Origin: Stenopsyche tienmushanensis
Lineage: Eukaryota > Arthropoda > Insecta > Trichoptera > Stenopsychidae
Length of the DNA: 64,000 bases
Assembly (NCBI GenBank): GCA_008973525.1
Contig: WACJ01000180.1
Location: 372,001 to 436,000, forward strand
Reading direction: 5' to 3'
Each line of letters starts with the position of its first letter. The first letter of the stretch is position 1. Below the pieces are notes generated by a model. The model was given only the letters and a program-made list of their open reading frames with translations. It made no database searches and had not been told where the DNA came from. Position numbers and translations under genes: made by a program. Of the stretch, positions 44,405-55,499 are shown one piece after another.

Positions 44405-46615
44405 CGCTTTGCGGCGTGTCGATCGTAAGTCTTACGATCGTTCTAACTGCATCTGGTGACAAAACTTGCTCGGCTAAAACTCTCGTGCCGGATTAGTCTT
44501 TTGTATACCGCTTTCGGGGACACAAAAAAACAAGACAAAAAAACAAACCATTTTCAAAACATTGCTCAAAGACTCTCAAACTTTCCCGAATAAGATAAAT
44601 TAATTTTGGTGAATCATTCGATTTTTGCGATGCACAAACTATAATACATATTATAAACATCGCTCACTATCGCGTATTCGACAATTTCGCCAAAATAAAA
44701 TAAAATCACATAAAATAATGTATTTTGTCAACAGAATAGTTATTTTTAATAGAAGATTTTTAAATTGAAAAATGTGGAACCATCGTATTATGCACGTATA
44801 TTATCCCTCTTATGAACAATAGGATCGGTGCTATTTGTTGTAGTCTTTTTATCAAGCATTTTACAATCCATTGACGAAATCTTAAAAGCATCGTAAATTT
44901 AGCAGCTGGTCTCTTTGTTTAGACTTTCTTTTCTAGTTTCGCCGAAGATCGCCGTTACAATGACTCAAGCAAGCAGAGCAATTTCGTTATCTATAAATAC
45001 TCATTTTTGTCATTTATGAGCTTCTAAACATTTTGCATATATATATATGATACTCGCTCTCGCCTTTCGTTGAGTTCAATTGTGTATAACATTTTCGTTT
45101 TGTATTTGGATTATTTCGCATTCCGCTTTTAGTAACTATCAAAGTGATTTTGTTGATCGTGAAGTTTGGATAATGCCTGGACCGAGCTTGCGTTTGAATG
45201 TTGACAGTGATAATCAAGTAAGATAATTTATCGATTGTACCAATTATTTATTACAATTACATTTTGGTTATGATGTAACTGTAAATATAATTTTTTAAAA
45301 CAGATGGCTTCTTCTGATGATGAATATGCTCTTCATTCTTATGTTGAGTCTGATTATTACTCCAGTGAAGATTCAATAACAAATAATAATGGAGTTGAAA
45401 CAACAAACGTAGATTCACCAGGTGATGAGTCTAATGTTGATAAAAATAATCATGCTTCACAAGGAAATGATAATTGGACAAAGAGCCATAAAACAATATC
45501 AGATTTTGGTTTTGATTCTGCATCTTCAGGAATTAAAAAAGATATTGGAGATACACCTATAGAATTTTTTAGAAGTGTTTGGACTGAGGAAGTTAAAAAA
45601 CTGTTGATAAAGTTTACGAATGCTTATGGAAAAAAGTTGTTGAAAAACAAATTACCAAAAACAAGACATTACACGGTGACCAAATTCAAGGAAATAAATG
45701 ATATGGAATTGGATAATTTTTTGGAGCTGTGTCTGCTCGGTGGGCAAATAGGTTTTCCAACATTAAGAAAAATGTTTTCACGAGCTCCGTTGTATTATCA
45801 TCCAATATTTTCTTATATAATTTCGGGTAGAAGATTCGAAAAAATATTGAGATGTTTGAATTGTACATTAAACAATAATGACGGAATGTCAAAAATAAGC
45901 CCACTTATTGACATCGTTGTTTCGAATTTTCAAAATATATATTCTCCATCGGAAGAAATTTCTTTAGATGAATATCTTCTTCTTCGTCGAGGGCGACTGT
46001 GGTTATGGCAATACATGAAAGGGAAGAAAGCTAAATATGGCATTAAATTTTATAAACTTATTTGAGCTGCAGGTGGTTTTTGAAAAATAATAAACGTGCC
46101 AACACTACATGGAGATGCCAAACCTGCAATAAAAATCCTGCTCTATGTAGTGGAAATTGCTTTATTTATTTTCATCAATAATTTTTTTATAGATACTATT
46201 TTTTTTTTAGGATTTTTCTTTTGTAAATTGTAAATTTATAAAATTATTTCGCAATCTTATGACCTATATTATTATTTTTTATAGCTTTGTAAACCCTTTT
46301 TGTGTATTTTTAAAAGTGTGTACTGTGTGTAATTTTCGCAAATTTGTAAACCACAGAATCACCCCATATATATCCACATACGAAAAATAAATATAATACA
46401 ATAAATATAGAATACGATCCTTGGCAAAAATAAAAATGTTGAGAACAATTGTTCGACTCCCATAAATATAATACAATAACAGGAGACGGCCCGTCTCAGA
46501 CGGGATAACCGACCCTTCATTGGGTGTTCTAGCGATGGTTTTGTTACTCTTTGAATAATGTCGTCAATTGGATTTACGAAACAAGGTAATCAGAATCTGA
46601 TTGTACGCGAAAGTG
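44405..46615 (+). mobile_element. piggyBac element, internally deleted copy
   Basis: TTAA flanks at 44401-44404 and 46616-46619. The left end is CGCTTTGCGGCGTGTCGATC followed by a near-palindrome around GTAAGTCTTACG. The right end read inward is CACTTTCGCGTACAATCAG. Both ends match those of the element at 46739-49782, which lies in the opposite orientation only 119 bp away. It carries a truncated transposase gene, so it would depend on a source elsewhere. Confidence 0.92.
45173..46185 (+). pseudogene. piggyBac transposase, truncated by an internal deletion
   Basis: A first coding exon at 45173-45217 (MPGPSLRLNVDSDNQ) is followed by a GT-AG intron and an exon from 45304 that matches the intact copy at 47166-48797 for about 250 residues with scattered changes (for example DESLLLHRGR becomes DEYLLLRRGR). 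The frame stops at 46063-46065, right after YGIKFYKL. A deletion then joins to the very end of the gene: 46083-46183 encodes the last zinc-finger residues (TTWRCQTCNKNPALCSGNC). The catalytic DDE region is lost. Confidence 0.88.
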
Positions 46616-46738
46616 TTAACCCTCATCTATACCAATGTTTGAGATTTTTCCAAATTTCCAATTAATACTTATTTAAAATTAATTAGTCAAACACATATTG
46701 GAAAAATTGAGCTGGAACATCATACATTAACCCGTTAA

Positions 46739-49700
46739 CACTTTCGCGTACAATCAGATTCTGATTACCTTGTTTCGTAAATCCAATTGACGACATTATT
46801 CAAAGAGTAACAAAACCATCGCTAGAACACCCAATGAAGGGTCGGTTATCCCGTCTCCTGTTATTGTATTATATTTATGGGAGTCGAACAATTGTTCTCA
46901 ACATTTTTATTTTTGCCAAGGATCGTATTCTATTTTTATTGTATTATATTTAATTTTCGTATGTGGATATATATGGGGTGATTCTGTGGTTTATAAATTT
47001 GCGAAAATTACACAAAGTGCACACTTTTAAAATTACATAAAAAGGGTTTACAAAGCTATAAAAAATAATAATATAGGTCATAAGATTGCAAAATAATTTT
47101 ATAAATTTACAAAAAATTACAATTTACAAAAAAAAATCCAAAAAATTAGAATTTATTAAAAAAAATTATTTATGAAAATAAATAAAACAATTTCCACTAC
47201 ACAGAGGAGGATTTTTATCGCAAGTTTGGCATCTCCATGTAGTGTAGACACGTTTATTATTTTTCAAACACCACCTGCAGTTCAAATAATAAGTTTTTTT
47301 TTTATAATATTTTGGAAAAGGAATTTTTTCCAAAATATGACTAGTATTGCCTATTATTGGAGTAGGTGTGATAGTTACCAACTCTCTCCCATCTGTTATA
47401 TGAGCAATACCTAATAAGGATTCTATTAAATTGTCTCTAAATTGTAGAAAACTTATCGCCTTTTCCATTTTAATGCGGTATAAAATCCACGCATTAAATA
47501 CTGACATGTCTAACAGATGGAATATTATTTTTTTATACCACCGAATTGTTTTTCGGGGGCAAGAATAATATGATATGAGTTGGTCTGACCTATCAACACC
47601 ACCCATAAATTTGTTGTATTCCACAACTTCAATGGGCTTTATTTTTACGACTCCATATCTATTCGTTTTTTCGATAAGTTGCGGGTGATGTTTGGTTGTT
47701 ATGCTTAAAACGTCTCTAGTATCGTGCCATTTTGAAATATATATATTATTTTTCCTTAACCATATGTGTTCTCCCTTCTTAATTTTCTTCTTTGTTATTT
47801 CTGCTGGATTTCCTCTTCTATTTGCACGTAATGTTCCTGTTGTATGCGTCCTTTTTTCTAATAATTTAGTGGATAATGATATATTATTATAAAAATTATC
47901 CATAAAAACATGATGACCTTTGTGGAGAAATGGATTCATCAATTTTAATACGGTGGCATCAATTTTGGTTCCTCTAGGTTCGTCATCAAACAACCTTCCT
48001 CTATAGATTTCTAAATTATGGATGTATCCATTTGGGGAACACAGTTTATAAAATTTGATACCATATTTAGCTTTCTTCCCTTTCATGTATTGCCGTAACC
48101 ACAGTCGCCCTCGATGAAGAAGAAGAGATTCATCTAAAGAAATTTCTTCCGACGGAGAATATATATTTTGAAAATTCGAAACAACGATGTCAATAAGTGG
48201 GCTTATTTTTGACATCCTGTCATTATTGTTTAATGTACAGTTCAAACATCTCAATATTTTTTCGAATCTTCTACCCGACATTATATAAGAAAATATTGGA
48301 TGATAATACAATGGAGCTCGTGAAAACATTTTTCTTAATGTTGGAAAACCTATTTGCCCACCGAGCAGACATAGCCCCAAAAATTTATCCAATTCCATAT
48401 CATTTATTTCATTGAATTTGGTCACCATGCCGCGTCTTGTTTTTAGTAAATTGTTTTTCGACAACTTTTTTCCATAAGCATTCGTACATTTTATCAACAA
48501 TTTTTTAACTTCCTCAGTCCAAACACTTCTAAAAAATTCTATAGGTGTATCTCCAATGTCTTTTTTAATTCCTGAAGATGCAGAATCAAAACCAAAATCT
48601 GGTATTGTTTTATGGCTCTTTGTCCAATTATCATTTCCTTGTGAAGCAGGATTATTTTGATCATCATTAGACTCATCACCTGGTGAATCTATGTTTGTTG
48701 TTTCAACTCCATTATTATTTGTTATTGAATCTTCACTGGAGTAATCATCAGACTCAACATCAGAATGAAGAGCATATTCATCATCAGAAGAAGCCATCTA
48801 TTTTTAAAAAATATATTTACAGTTACATCATAACCGAAATGTAATTGTAATAAATAATTGGTACAATCAATAAATTATCTTACTTGTTTATCACTGTCAA
48901 CATTCAAACACGAGCTCGGTCCAGGCATTATCCAAACTTCACGATCAACAAAATCACTTTGATAGTTACTAATAGCGGAATGCGAAATAATCCAAATACA
49001 AAACGAATATTTTATACACAATTGAACTCAACGAAAGGCGAGAGCGAAGTGGCTCTTCATTTCTTGAAGATTGAAAAATTAGTAAATGTATTATTTTGCC
49101 GACAAAGAAGCATATTCACAGTTTAGAGTATCATATATATATATATATATGCAAAATTTTTAGAAGCTCATAAATGACAAAAATGAGTATTTATAGATAA
49201 CGAAATTGCTCTGCTTGCTTGAGTCATTGTAACGGCGATCTTCGGCGAAACTAGAAAAGAAAGTCTAAACAAAGAGACCAGCTGCTAAATTTACGATGCT
49301 TTTAAGATTTCGTCAATGGATCGTAAAATGCTTGATAAAAAGACTACAACAAATAGCACCGATCCTATTGTTCATAAGAGGGATAATATACGTGCATAAT
49401 ACGATGGTTCCACATTTTTCAATTTAAAAATCTTCTATTAAAAATAACTATTCTGTTGACAAAATACATTATTTTATGTGATTTTATTTTATTTTGGCGA
49501 AATTGTCGAATACGCGATAGTGAGCGATGTTTATAATATGTATTATAGTTTGTGCATCGCAAAAATCGAATGATTCACCAAAATTAATTTATCTTATTCG
49601 GGAAAGTTTGAGAGTCTTTGAGCAATGTTTTGAAAATGGTTTGTTTTTTTGTCTTGTTTTTTTGTGTCCCCGAAGGCGGTATACAAAAGACTAATCCGGC

Positions 49701-49782
49701 ACGAGAGTTTTAGCCGAGCAAGTTTTGTCACCAGATGCAGTTAGAACGAACGTAAGACTTACGATCGACACGCCGCAAAGCG
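46739..49782 (-). mobile_element. piggyBac element, apparently complete
   Basis: A 3044-bp element with TTAA on both sides (46735-46738 and 49783-49786). Outer ends are CACTTTCGCGTAC at low coordinates and, at high coordinates read inward, CGCTTTGCGGCGTGTCGATC. It carries the full-length transposase on the minus strand, long subterminal regions and no obvious internal insertion. The two ends agree only at the outermost bases (C-CTTT), so each end belongs to a distinct left or right type, as is usual for asymmetrical piggyBac ends. Confidence 0.92.
47166..48928 (-). CDS. piggyBac transposase, intact frame with an upstream coding exon
   Basis: The main exon (48797-47166) is an uninterrupted frame of 543 residues. 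An upstream exon at 48928-48884 (MPGPSSCLNVDSDKQ) joins it in frame through an 86-base GT-AG intron, giving about 558 residues, close to the usual piggyBac length. Features by residue of the 543: acidic N-terminus (1-60); the core from about 85; LDE at 221-223; GRLWLRQYMKGKKAKYGIK at 230-248; FMDNFY with catalytic-type D300; MGGVDRSDQ with D402/D405; and a C-terminal cysteine-rich zinc-finger domain (CRWC...WRCQTC...LCSGNCF...H) at 507-542. The position where piggyBac has its first catalytic Asp (LC-D) reads LCSPN here, so activity is uncertain. Cut-and-paste transposition into TTAA is the family role. Confidence 0.92.
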
Positions 49783-50139
49783 TTAATGAGTAATTGCGCA
49801 TATGTGCGTTCGGACTCGAGTGATACAGATATTTTCGCACATTGAGTGCGGAAAATAGTGAATCGGAGACAGAGATGGGTGTCTTCAAATTTCAAAAAAT
49901 TAATTTATGACCTTTTTAATTCATGGACAAATGGAATATGTCCGTATCCGATTGAAAAGCATTAGGTATGGGATCTTTTTGGATCGTTGGTGATCTTCTT
50001 AAAATCATAATACACAGTAGAAAGCCATATAAATCAATTATATATGTACTTAAACTCCAATTTATACTACAATTTACAAATGGTCTACAAATTGGCGGGG
50101 TCTACAAAATTAAAAAGCTTTGACAAAAGCATCATTTTT

Positions 50140-50235
50140 TTACGCGAAGAAATGAACGAATAATGTGTGATATCAACAGTGTTAAAGTTCATTTATTGAT
50201 ATACAAGCTTCACTCACGCTGCGCGGTCCTGAGAG
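50140..50235. repeat. Dispersed repeat A, copy 3 (short)
   Basis: Starts acgcgaagaaatgaacgaat and ends gcggtcctgag. The second half seen in other copies is absent. Confidence 0.6.
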
Positions 50236-50704
50236 AAAATTAGATTTTTTTTAAGTACATATTTGCATAGAGCCGCCATCTGGTCTTTAGTATGGCAGAC
50301 AGCGACATCATCTGTGTACTTATTCATATAAAGCTGATTATTTTACATTTCATTGTATTGATATTGTATGTACTTAATATTGCCAAACTTCAATCAAGTT
50401 TTCGCGCTGCAACTTTTGCTACGTCTACCGAAGCCCTAGCCACCTTGCATTGAAACTAAACTATGTTTATTTAACAAAGATTGATGTGAACTACTTGTTG
50501 ACAAAAAAACAGCTTTGTATATTTAAATTTAATGTCAGTATTTACAATTATTCCGGTTTCGAAAATTGCTATTAATGTCCGCAATGTTGAAAGCTGTTGA
50601 ATCCATATCAATTCCAAACCAAAAATCTCAAATGGATTGTTTATCTTCTCCATACTTCCCAATACTACTGCGCAATATTGAAACATATAGGTAACTTTAC
50701 CTGT

Positions 50705-50880
50705 AGGTAGTCCCGTGTTAAGCGGTTAGACTCGTAACTCAATAATCTTGGGTTCAAAACCCATAGGAGATGTGGGTGGCAACCACATTTTTAAAAATAT
50801 ATATATGCCATGAAAAACCATGTCAAAATGATTTGTAAATGGTTCCATAAAAGGGATTGCTAAAAGCTACCTCAAAAAAA
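50705..50880 (+). repeat. tRNA-derived SINE
   Basis: The head resembles a tRNA: TAGTCCCGTGTTAAGCGGTT (A-box region), then TTGGGTTCAAAACCCA (B box). The body shares about 110 bp with 3340-3470. The head is also shared with the last 33 bases of the window. Arm pairing for a functional tRNA is not maintained, so this is a SINE. Confidence 0.7.
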
Positions 50881-51174
50881 AAATTAGGTGCTCTTTAGCG
50901 CATGCGCATTTCTTATAAATCTTGTTAAATAATCTTTAAAAAAAATTTTTTTTTACAATTATACGTCGAAATAATAGCACAAAAATATTTTTACCAATGG
51001 TGCTGCTGACATGTCGTTATCTTTTATATTTGCATGGCAATTCGCGAATTGTTAGCTCAAACATTAGGCAGTTAGCAAAGTCATATGTTACAAGCTTCGA
51101 TTTTTAGTATTCTTCAGATTGTATCCTGTCCAACAAAGTTTTGACTGCGAAAAAAGACAACAGGCACTTACAAC

Positions 51175-51787
51175 ATGAAAATATTACTTCAACTCTATCT
51201 AACAGTGGTAGTTCTTTGCATTTTGCAGCAACGAGGTACGACCATTCACGCTTTAATATTATAAATCCACAGAAAATGGGCTTTCATTAGGATCTCATCT
51301 GAAATTATTGCCTTGTGAGAATTGCCAAAATTAATTAATCTGTCCATTCTGACAATAGTTGCCGCAATTCAATGTTATGTCTGCAGCAGCTTCAGCAATG
51401 AAGAGTGCGCATCAGATAATGTACCCGATGATCTGATTGTCAACTGCTCAACTTTGGTGTCACATAAGTTCACAATGTGTCGCAAAACCATCCAAGAACT
51501 AGAATTTCAGATTGGGAAAAATCCTCCTGATGTTAGAGTCATTAGAGAATGTGGATGGGATCACTCCCAATATCTCGTATGTATTTGAATTTGCCTCAGA
51601 TAATATATTTTATTTTTAAGCTCATTGGAATTTCAAATTGCAGGACAAATGCTATTCATATTCTGGATTTGGAGCAAAGCAAAAAATATGCACTTGCACT
51701 GCCGATTTTTGTAATTCTGCATCCAAATCGACGTCAATGATTGGCATTTCATTTTTGGCGTCTCTGATGGCATATATCATTGGTTAA
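51175..51787 (+). CDS. Ly6/uPAR-domain GPI-anchored protein, type 1 (Ly6-F)
   Basis: Three coding exons, 51175-51235, 51359-51576 and 51644-51787, intron phases 1 and 0, encode 140 residues. The signal peptide is MKILLQLYLTVVVLCILQQR. Ten cysteines: IQCYVC, EC, NC, MCRKTIQELEF, IRECGW, KCYSYSGFGA, ICTC and DFCN, then a hydrophobic C-terminus (MIGISFLASLMAYIIG) for a GPI anchor. It is closest to Ly6-E (shared QELEFQ-G and IRECGW), so the two probably arose by tandem duplication, later separated by the piggyBac pair. The introns are very short (123 and 67 bases). A variant poly(A) signal ATTAAA lies at 51846. Confidence 0.93.
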
Positions 51788-51845
51788 GTATTATTCTATT
51801 CCATCTATTAAGTGACTGACAAACATATTTGTAATAATTTGACAA

Positions 51846-51851
51846 ATTAAA
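51846..51851 (+). terminator. Poly(A) signal of Ly6-F (ATTAAA)
   Basis: Common variant signal 59 bases after the stop codon. Confidence 0.5.
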
Positions 51852-52071
51852 GATTTTAACAATGAATGTAAAGTGTTTGCGAATGGCATACATACGTTTT
51901 AATCCTATTGGAACTCATAAATGACCTTAAATTCAACAAATTCATACAGCAATGTTATTGAAAAGTCTAAAATCTACAAACATTTTATTATATGCACAAT
52001 ATTTAACACCTTTTGGCAGTATATTTGTGCAGTAGCAGAAGCAGATCTTCCACGGTCAGTATGGTGTATAT

Positions 52072-52233
52072 CGGGGGAAGTCAACCTTTAATATTCTTAC
52101 TGCCCACTTGTATATCTTTGTAAATAGTAAAATGTCCTAACTGTCATATAACAACATGACAAAACCCTTATCACCCACTATAATAGCTTGATCGCCCACT
52201 AGTGGGCGGTAGTGACCAGGTTAACTACCACTG
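52072..52233. mobile_element. Short hAT MITE with 8-bp target duplication
   Basis: The ends are CGGGGGAAGTCAACCTTTAA and, read inward from the right, CAGTGGTAGTTAACCTGGTC, with GCCCACT shared further in. It is flanked by GTGTATAT (52064-52071) and GTCTATAT (52234-52241), an 8-bp duplication with one change. At 162 bp it is non-coding. Confidence 0.75.
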
Positions 52234-52241
52234 GTCTATAT

Positions 52242-53984
52242 CACGACTTGCATATAATTAAGAAACGAAAAGTCGTGATCTGAGCAGATTCATGCTTTGG
52301 CAAGATCACTCAATGCTTCAAAATATGGACACTCTTTTAACCAAACACAATTATTATATTTAATATCACGCTATAAGATTGTGATTGCTGCTATTATTAC
52401 ATTTTGTAATACTTACAGCACAATGAACATAATTAATGTTGTATGATACAAACATTATTTTTAAATTGTCAATATTGTCAAGTCACATTGACTAGCTTTT
52501 TATTCAATTTGTAAATGACTTGGATATTTTACACATCACAAATTACAGAGATAATCTGTTAGATAATAATACACGTACTAATTGTTTCGTCTTCAGATGA
52601 AATTGTATCAAAATTAAGAAATGGATTGATCATATATTATTTAAGTCTCTCCATACATATACACAGATGATGCTTCTAAAATGAGCATAATTTTAGATAA
52701 ATTAGGCTTCAAAACACATTGATAAGATATGGGAAAAAATCCATTTTTTTGAAAGATTTGAATTATTCACAGACGAAGGTCACTGCCAATTAAAACTGAT
52801 TCAACTGTATCTTCATAAGAGATCTGGAGTCTATAGCAAATAAATTTGATACATCCAAAAATGTTCTCTAGTGTTGGACTAATCCGTATGAAGTCTGTTT
52901 GAGTCATGAAATTTCGCTTGGCGACATTGTGACGTCTTCACAACGAAACGAAATTATGGCGTGAAGGCTTTATAGGCGATTAATCGATTGCAAAAGCTTT
53001 GGATATATTTAAAAAATACCACAAGGAACAAAAATACAGCAGAATCGTATTTGTAATACATCATAATCAACATAAAAGACAAATTGTACCATATACAGAA
53101 TGCGGCAGGGAAACTTCCTTATTTAAAATGCATATTCTGAAGCAATATTTATTTTTAAAAAAAGTAAAGTGGCTTTTATTTAAAAGCACAAAACTTAAGG
53201 TTTTTTTATTATGTAGATTTAGTAACGATCATGTAGTGGATATGAAAGGAACGTGGGAGAATTGTATTGTTTAAATATCACCATCGTCTGCAATTCAACA
53301 GTATTCTAACACATTTTTTGACGTTTTTTTCATATAAATTTATTACCAAGTGGATTGAAAGATATCCAATGTATCTCAAGTGTTCCATGTCACCTGACTT
53401 TTAGCTCGTAGTTCGAGATATTCAAGTCCAATGCTGATGATTGTAATCGTGATTATATCGATATTACCGACCATTTATTATTGAGCCGAAATACGATCAA
53501 CGATAGCTCAGTAATCAAGCAGTGTACATTTTGATCGAAAAGTAGGTGTCGATGATATGAGAACGACTAAAATATATTTTCCAAAATGGTACAAGATAAA
53601 ATTAATAACGATGTAGTGTTTCCAAACCAAAATGCTTGATAAATTTGATTTAAATGCTTATAACATTATATACTTATGATTTGCCTAAATACATATTATA
53701 AGGTCTACAATAAAAGTCACAAAATGTTGTGTTTCCGTGGGAACGCTTTATATGTTACATATATTATATATATATAAGAAAATTTATAAGAAGAAATTGA
53801 CATCAATTTGGATTTAAGCTATAAAAATCATTTTTTTCCAATAAATTCGAAATTTTTACCCAAGAAAATTTAAATAAACGTATCCTTCTACATCAGGGGT
53901 TGGTAAGCTTTTGAACCAAAATAGTTAAATATGAGTGAAATCAATAGACTTCAGATCTCTCCTTCAGAAGTTATTTTGTGTGTT
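52242..53984. other. Non-coding stretch
   Basis: The 91-codon plus frame at 52999-53274 covers the short repeat shared with 23515-23580 (at 53094-53145), so it is probably element debris. No host gene recognised. Confidence 0.35.
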
Positions 53985-54068
53985 GAAATATTTTTCCACA
54001 ATCTGATTTTGGACCTGAATCCTTATAATAAGAATCGAAGATCACTATACCAATTCTTATTTTTACAG
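53985..54068 (-). repeat. tRNA-derived SINE fragment
   Basis: Same family as the SINE at 25955-26039: on the minus strand GGTATAGTGATC followed by a decayed B box (GGATTCAGGTCCAAAATC) and a GTGGAAAAAT tail. Confidence 0.5.
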
Positions 54069-54310
54069 CTTGATCGTTCGTAAAAAGCATCCTAAAGACA
54101 ATGCTTAAAAATATTTCATCTTAACACTTTACAGTCCGGGTGTTCATCTGAGCTAAACTAAAAAAAAGAAAATGTATCATATGAATTTGATTAAAAATAC
54201 GATACTTGGTGATCTTGTGAAAAAATCGGACCTCATCGGTCTCATCGGGTATAGATAGATCTCTTGATTATTTTAATGATATTAAATCAAACGAGATATT
54301 CTGCGATAGT

Positions 54311-54316
54311 TTTATT
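54311..54316 (-). terminator. Poly(A) signal of GST-A
   Basis: AATAAA on the minus strand, 63 bases after the GST-A stop codon. Confidence 0.65.
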
Positions 54317-54379
54317 CGATTAAAACAATTTAACACAAAATAATATTAATCAATTACATGACTATTATGCAATTTCGCT

Positions 54380-55221
54380 CTAAATTTCACACTTTGGTGC
54401 TTTTGCATACCAAGCCTTAGAGGAAGGAAGCGATTGAACGTTGTCCACGACGGATTTCAAATTGGGATTACTGGCAAATATGTCTTGTCTGCACAATCGG
54501 CATAAATAATCTCCCACTCCGGTGAGCATAAAATCGGCCCATGTTAACTGAAATATTACAATGTAACAGCATTATAAATATGATGCAATCTTTAAATTTG
54601 ATGTGCTTTAAATCTTATAACATCTATTACCTTTTTGCAAGCAAGATGGCCGTTATTGATGGTAGCTAATGCTTCCAATCTCTTGATGTATACAGGAAAA
54701 GTTGTGGCTTCTAAGACCTTATACTTATTTTCCTTGGATGTTTCGTCAGTATCATAAAAAGCATTTGCAGCACCTACAAATTGAAATAATTAATAATATT
54801 TTTTTCTGAAATATAATCGATCGATAATGAAATTAAAATTACTTGATCTCAAATCCTGAAGCGTATCAACGGCGATGTCGATTTCTAATGATTCCAAATC
54901 ATTTTTGCCGGCTAATCCATATTTCTTTCCTAGAAATCTGGAGATTGCGGTGCTTTGATCATATACTTTGTCGTCTATTTGGAGCAAGGGCAGTTGACCA
55001 GCGGGCGTACCTAATAAAAATATCCAAAAAATTACATACAAATATAGTTTAAAACATATTCATAAAATATGGGAAAGAATCTCACTTTCTTTCATTTGGG
55101 GCCATTCTTTTTCATAGTCAATGCGTACATCTTTAAAATCTTGTTTTCCATACGACAATAATAAACGAACGGAGTCACCAAGAGCTTTCGCATCGAAATA
55201 TGTAAAGGTATATTTTGACAT
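54380..55221 (-). CDS. GstS: Sigma-class glutathione S-transferase (GST-A)
   Basis: Four coding exons on the minus strand: 55221-55086, 55010-54843, 54773-54631 and 54547-54380, phases 1, 1, 0, encoding 204 residues, normal for an insect sigma GST. The cytosolic enzyme conjugates glutathione to electrophiles such as lipid peroxidation products. The thioredoxin-like domain has the catalytic-type Tyr8 (KYTFTYFD), [13 protein letters not shown] with the cis-proline, and [18 protein letters not shown] with the glutathione-contacting Gln-Ser. The helical domain includes [25 protein letters not shown] and [15 protein letters not shown]. Exons 2 and 3 are nearly identical to GST-B, and the 5'UTR intron is also shared. 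Odd: the C-terminus is KAPKCEI where the paralogues have KSE. Confidence 0.95.
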
Positions 55222-55317
55222 TCTGTTTGGCTTTTATTGACACTAAAACATATAAATTTACATAAGCGATCGTATATAAATACAGCATTTGAAGAATCAC
55301 ACGAAAAGTTGATTTAC

Positions 55318-55400
55318 CTCAAAGTAATAAATCGAATCGCGTCTCACCCGAAGACTCGGCACAGAAGACTGATGCAGATAAAAAATCGTCTACATGTATA
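55318..55400 (-). promoter_or_regulatory. GST-A core promoter and 5'UTR exon
   Basis: On the minus strand a TATA-like TATACA (55400-55395) precedes an arthropod initiator TCAGT (55372-55368) by 30 bases. A leader exon then runs to the donor TTTGAG-GTAAATC at 55318. The matching acceptor (TGTTTTAG) lies at 55243-55244, leaving 21 leader bases before the ATG. The arrangement aligns with GST-B (CTATCTGCATCAGT versus TTATCTGCATCAGT, the same GTAAATCAA donor). Confidence 0.75.
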
Positions 55401-55499
55401 TGTTTTTGATAATCATAATGTTATGTTTAATCATGTTGATAATGGAAAGTAGATAAAAACTATTTAACTTTGATTTTTTTATAAGACGACTAGCGAATA

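Larger units (their letters stand above)
49787..51174. other. Stretch between piggyBac and Ly6-F
   Basis: Contains dispersed repeat A at 50140-50235 and a SINE at 50705-50880 (listed separately); otherwise nothing recognised. The last 100 bases probably include the Ly6-F 5'UTR. Confidence 0.4.

Noticed and set aside
44405..44460. GTAAGTCTTACG near-palindrome as a host regulatory site
   Set aside because: It lies inside the piggyBac end and is present in both copies, so it belongs to the transposon.
50705..50770. Possible tRNA gene
   Set aside because: A and B boxes are present but acceptor and anticodon arms do not pair, and the sequence continues into a repeated SINE body.
55237..55452. 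Plus-strand 71-codon frame upstream of GST-A
   Set aside because: It overlaps the GST-A leader exon and promoter on the other strand and has no homology I can see.
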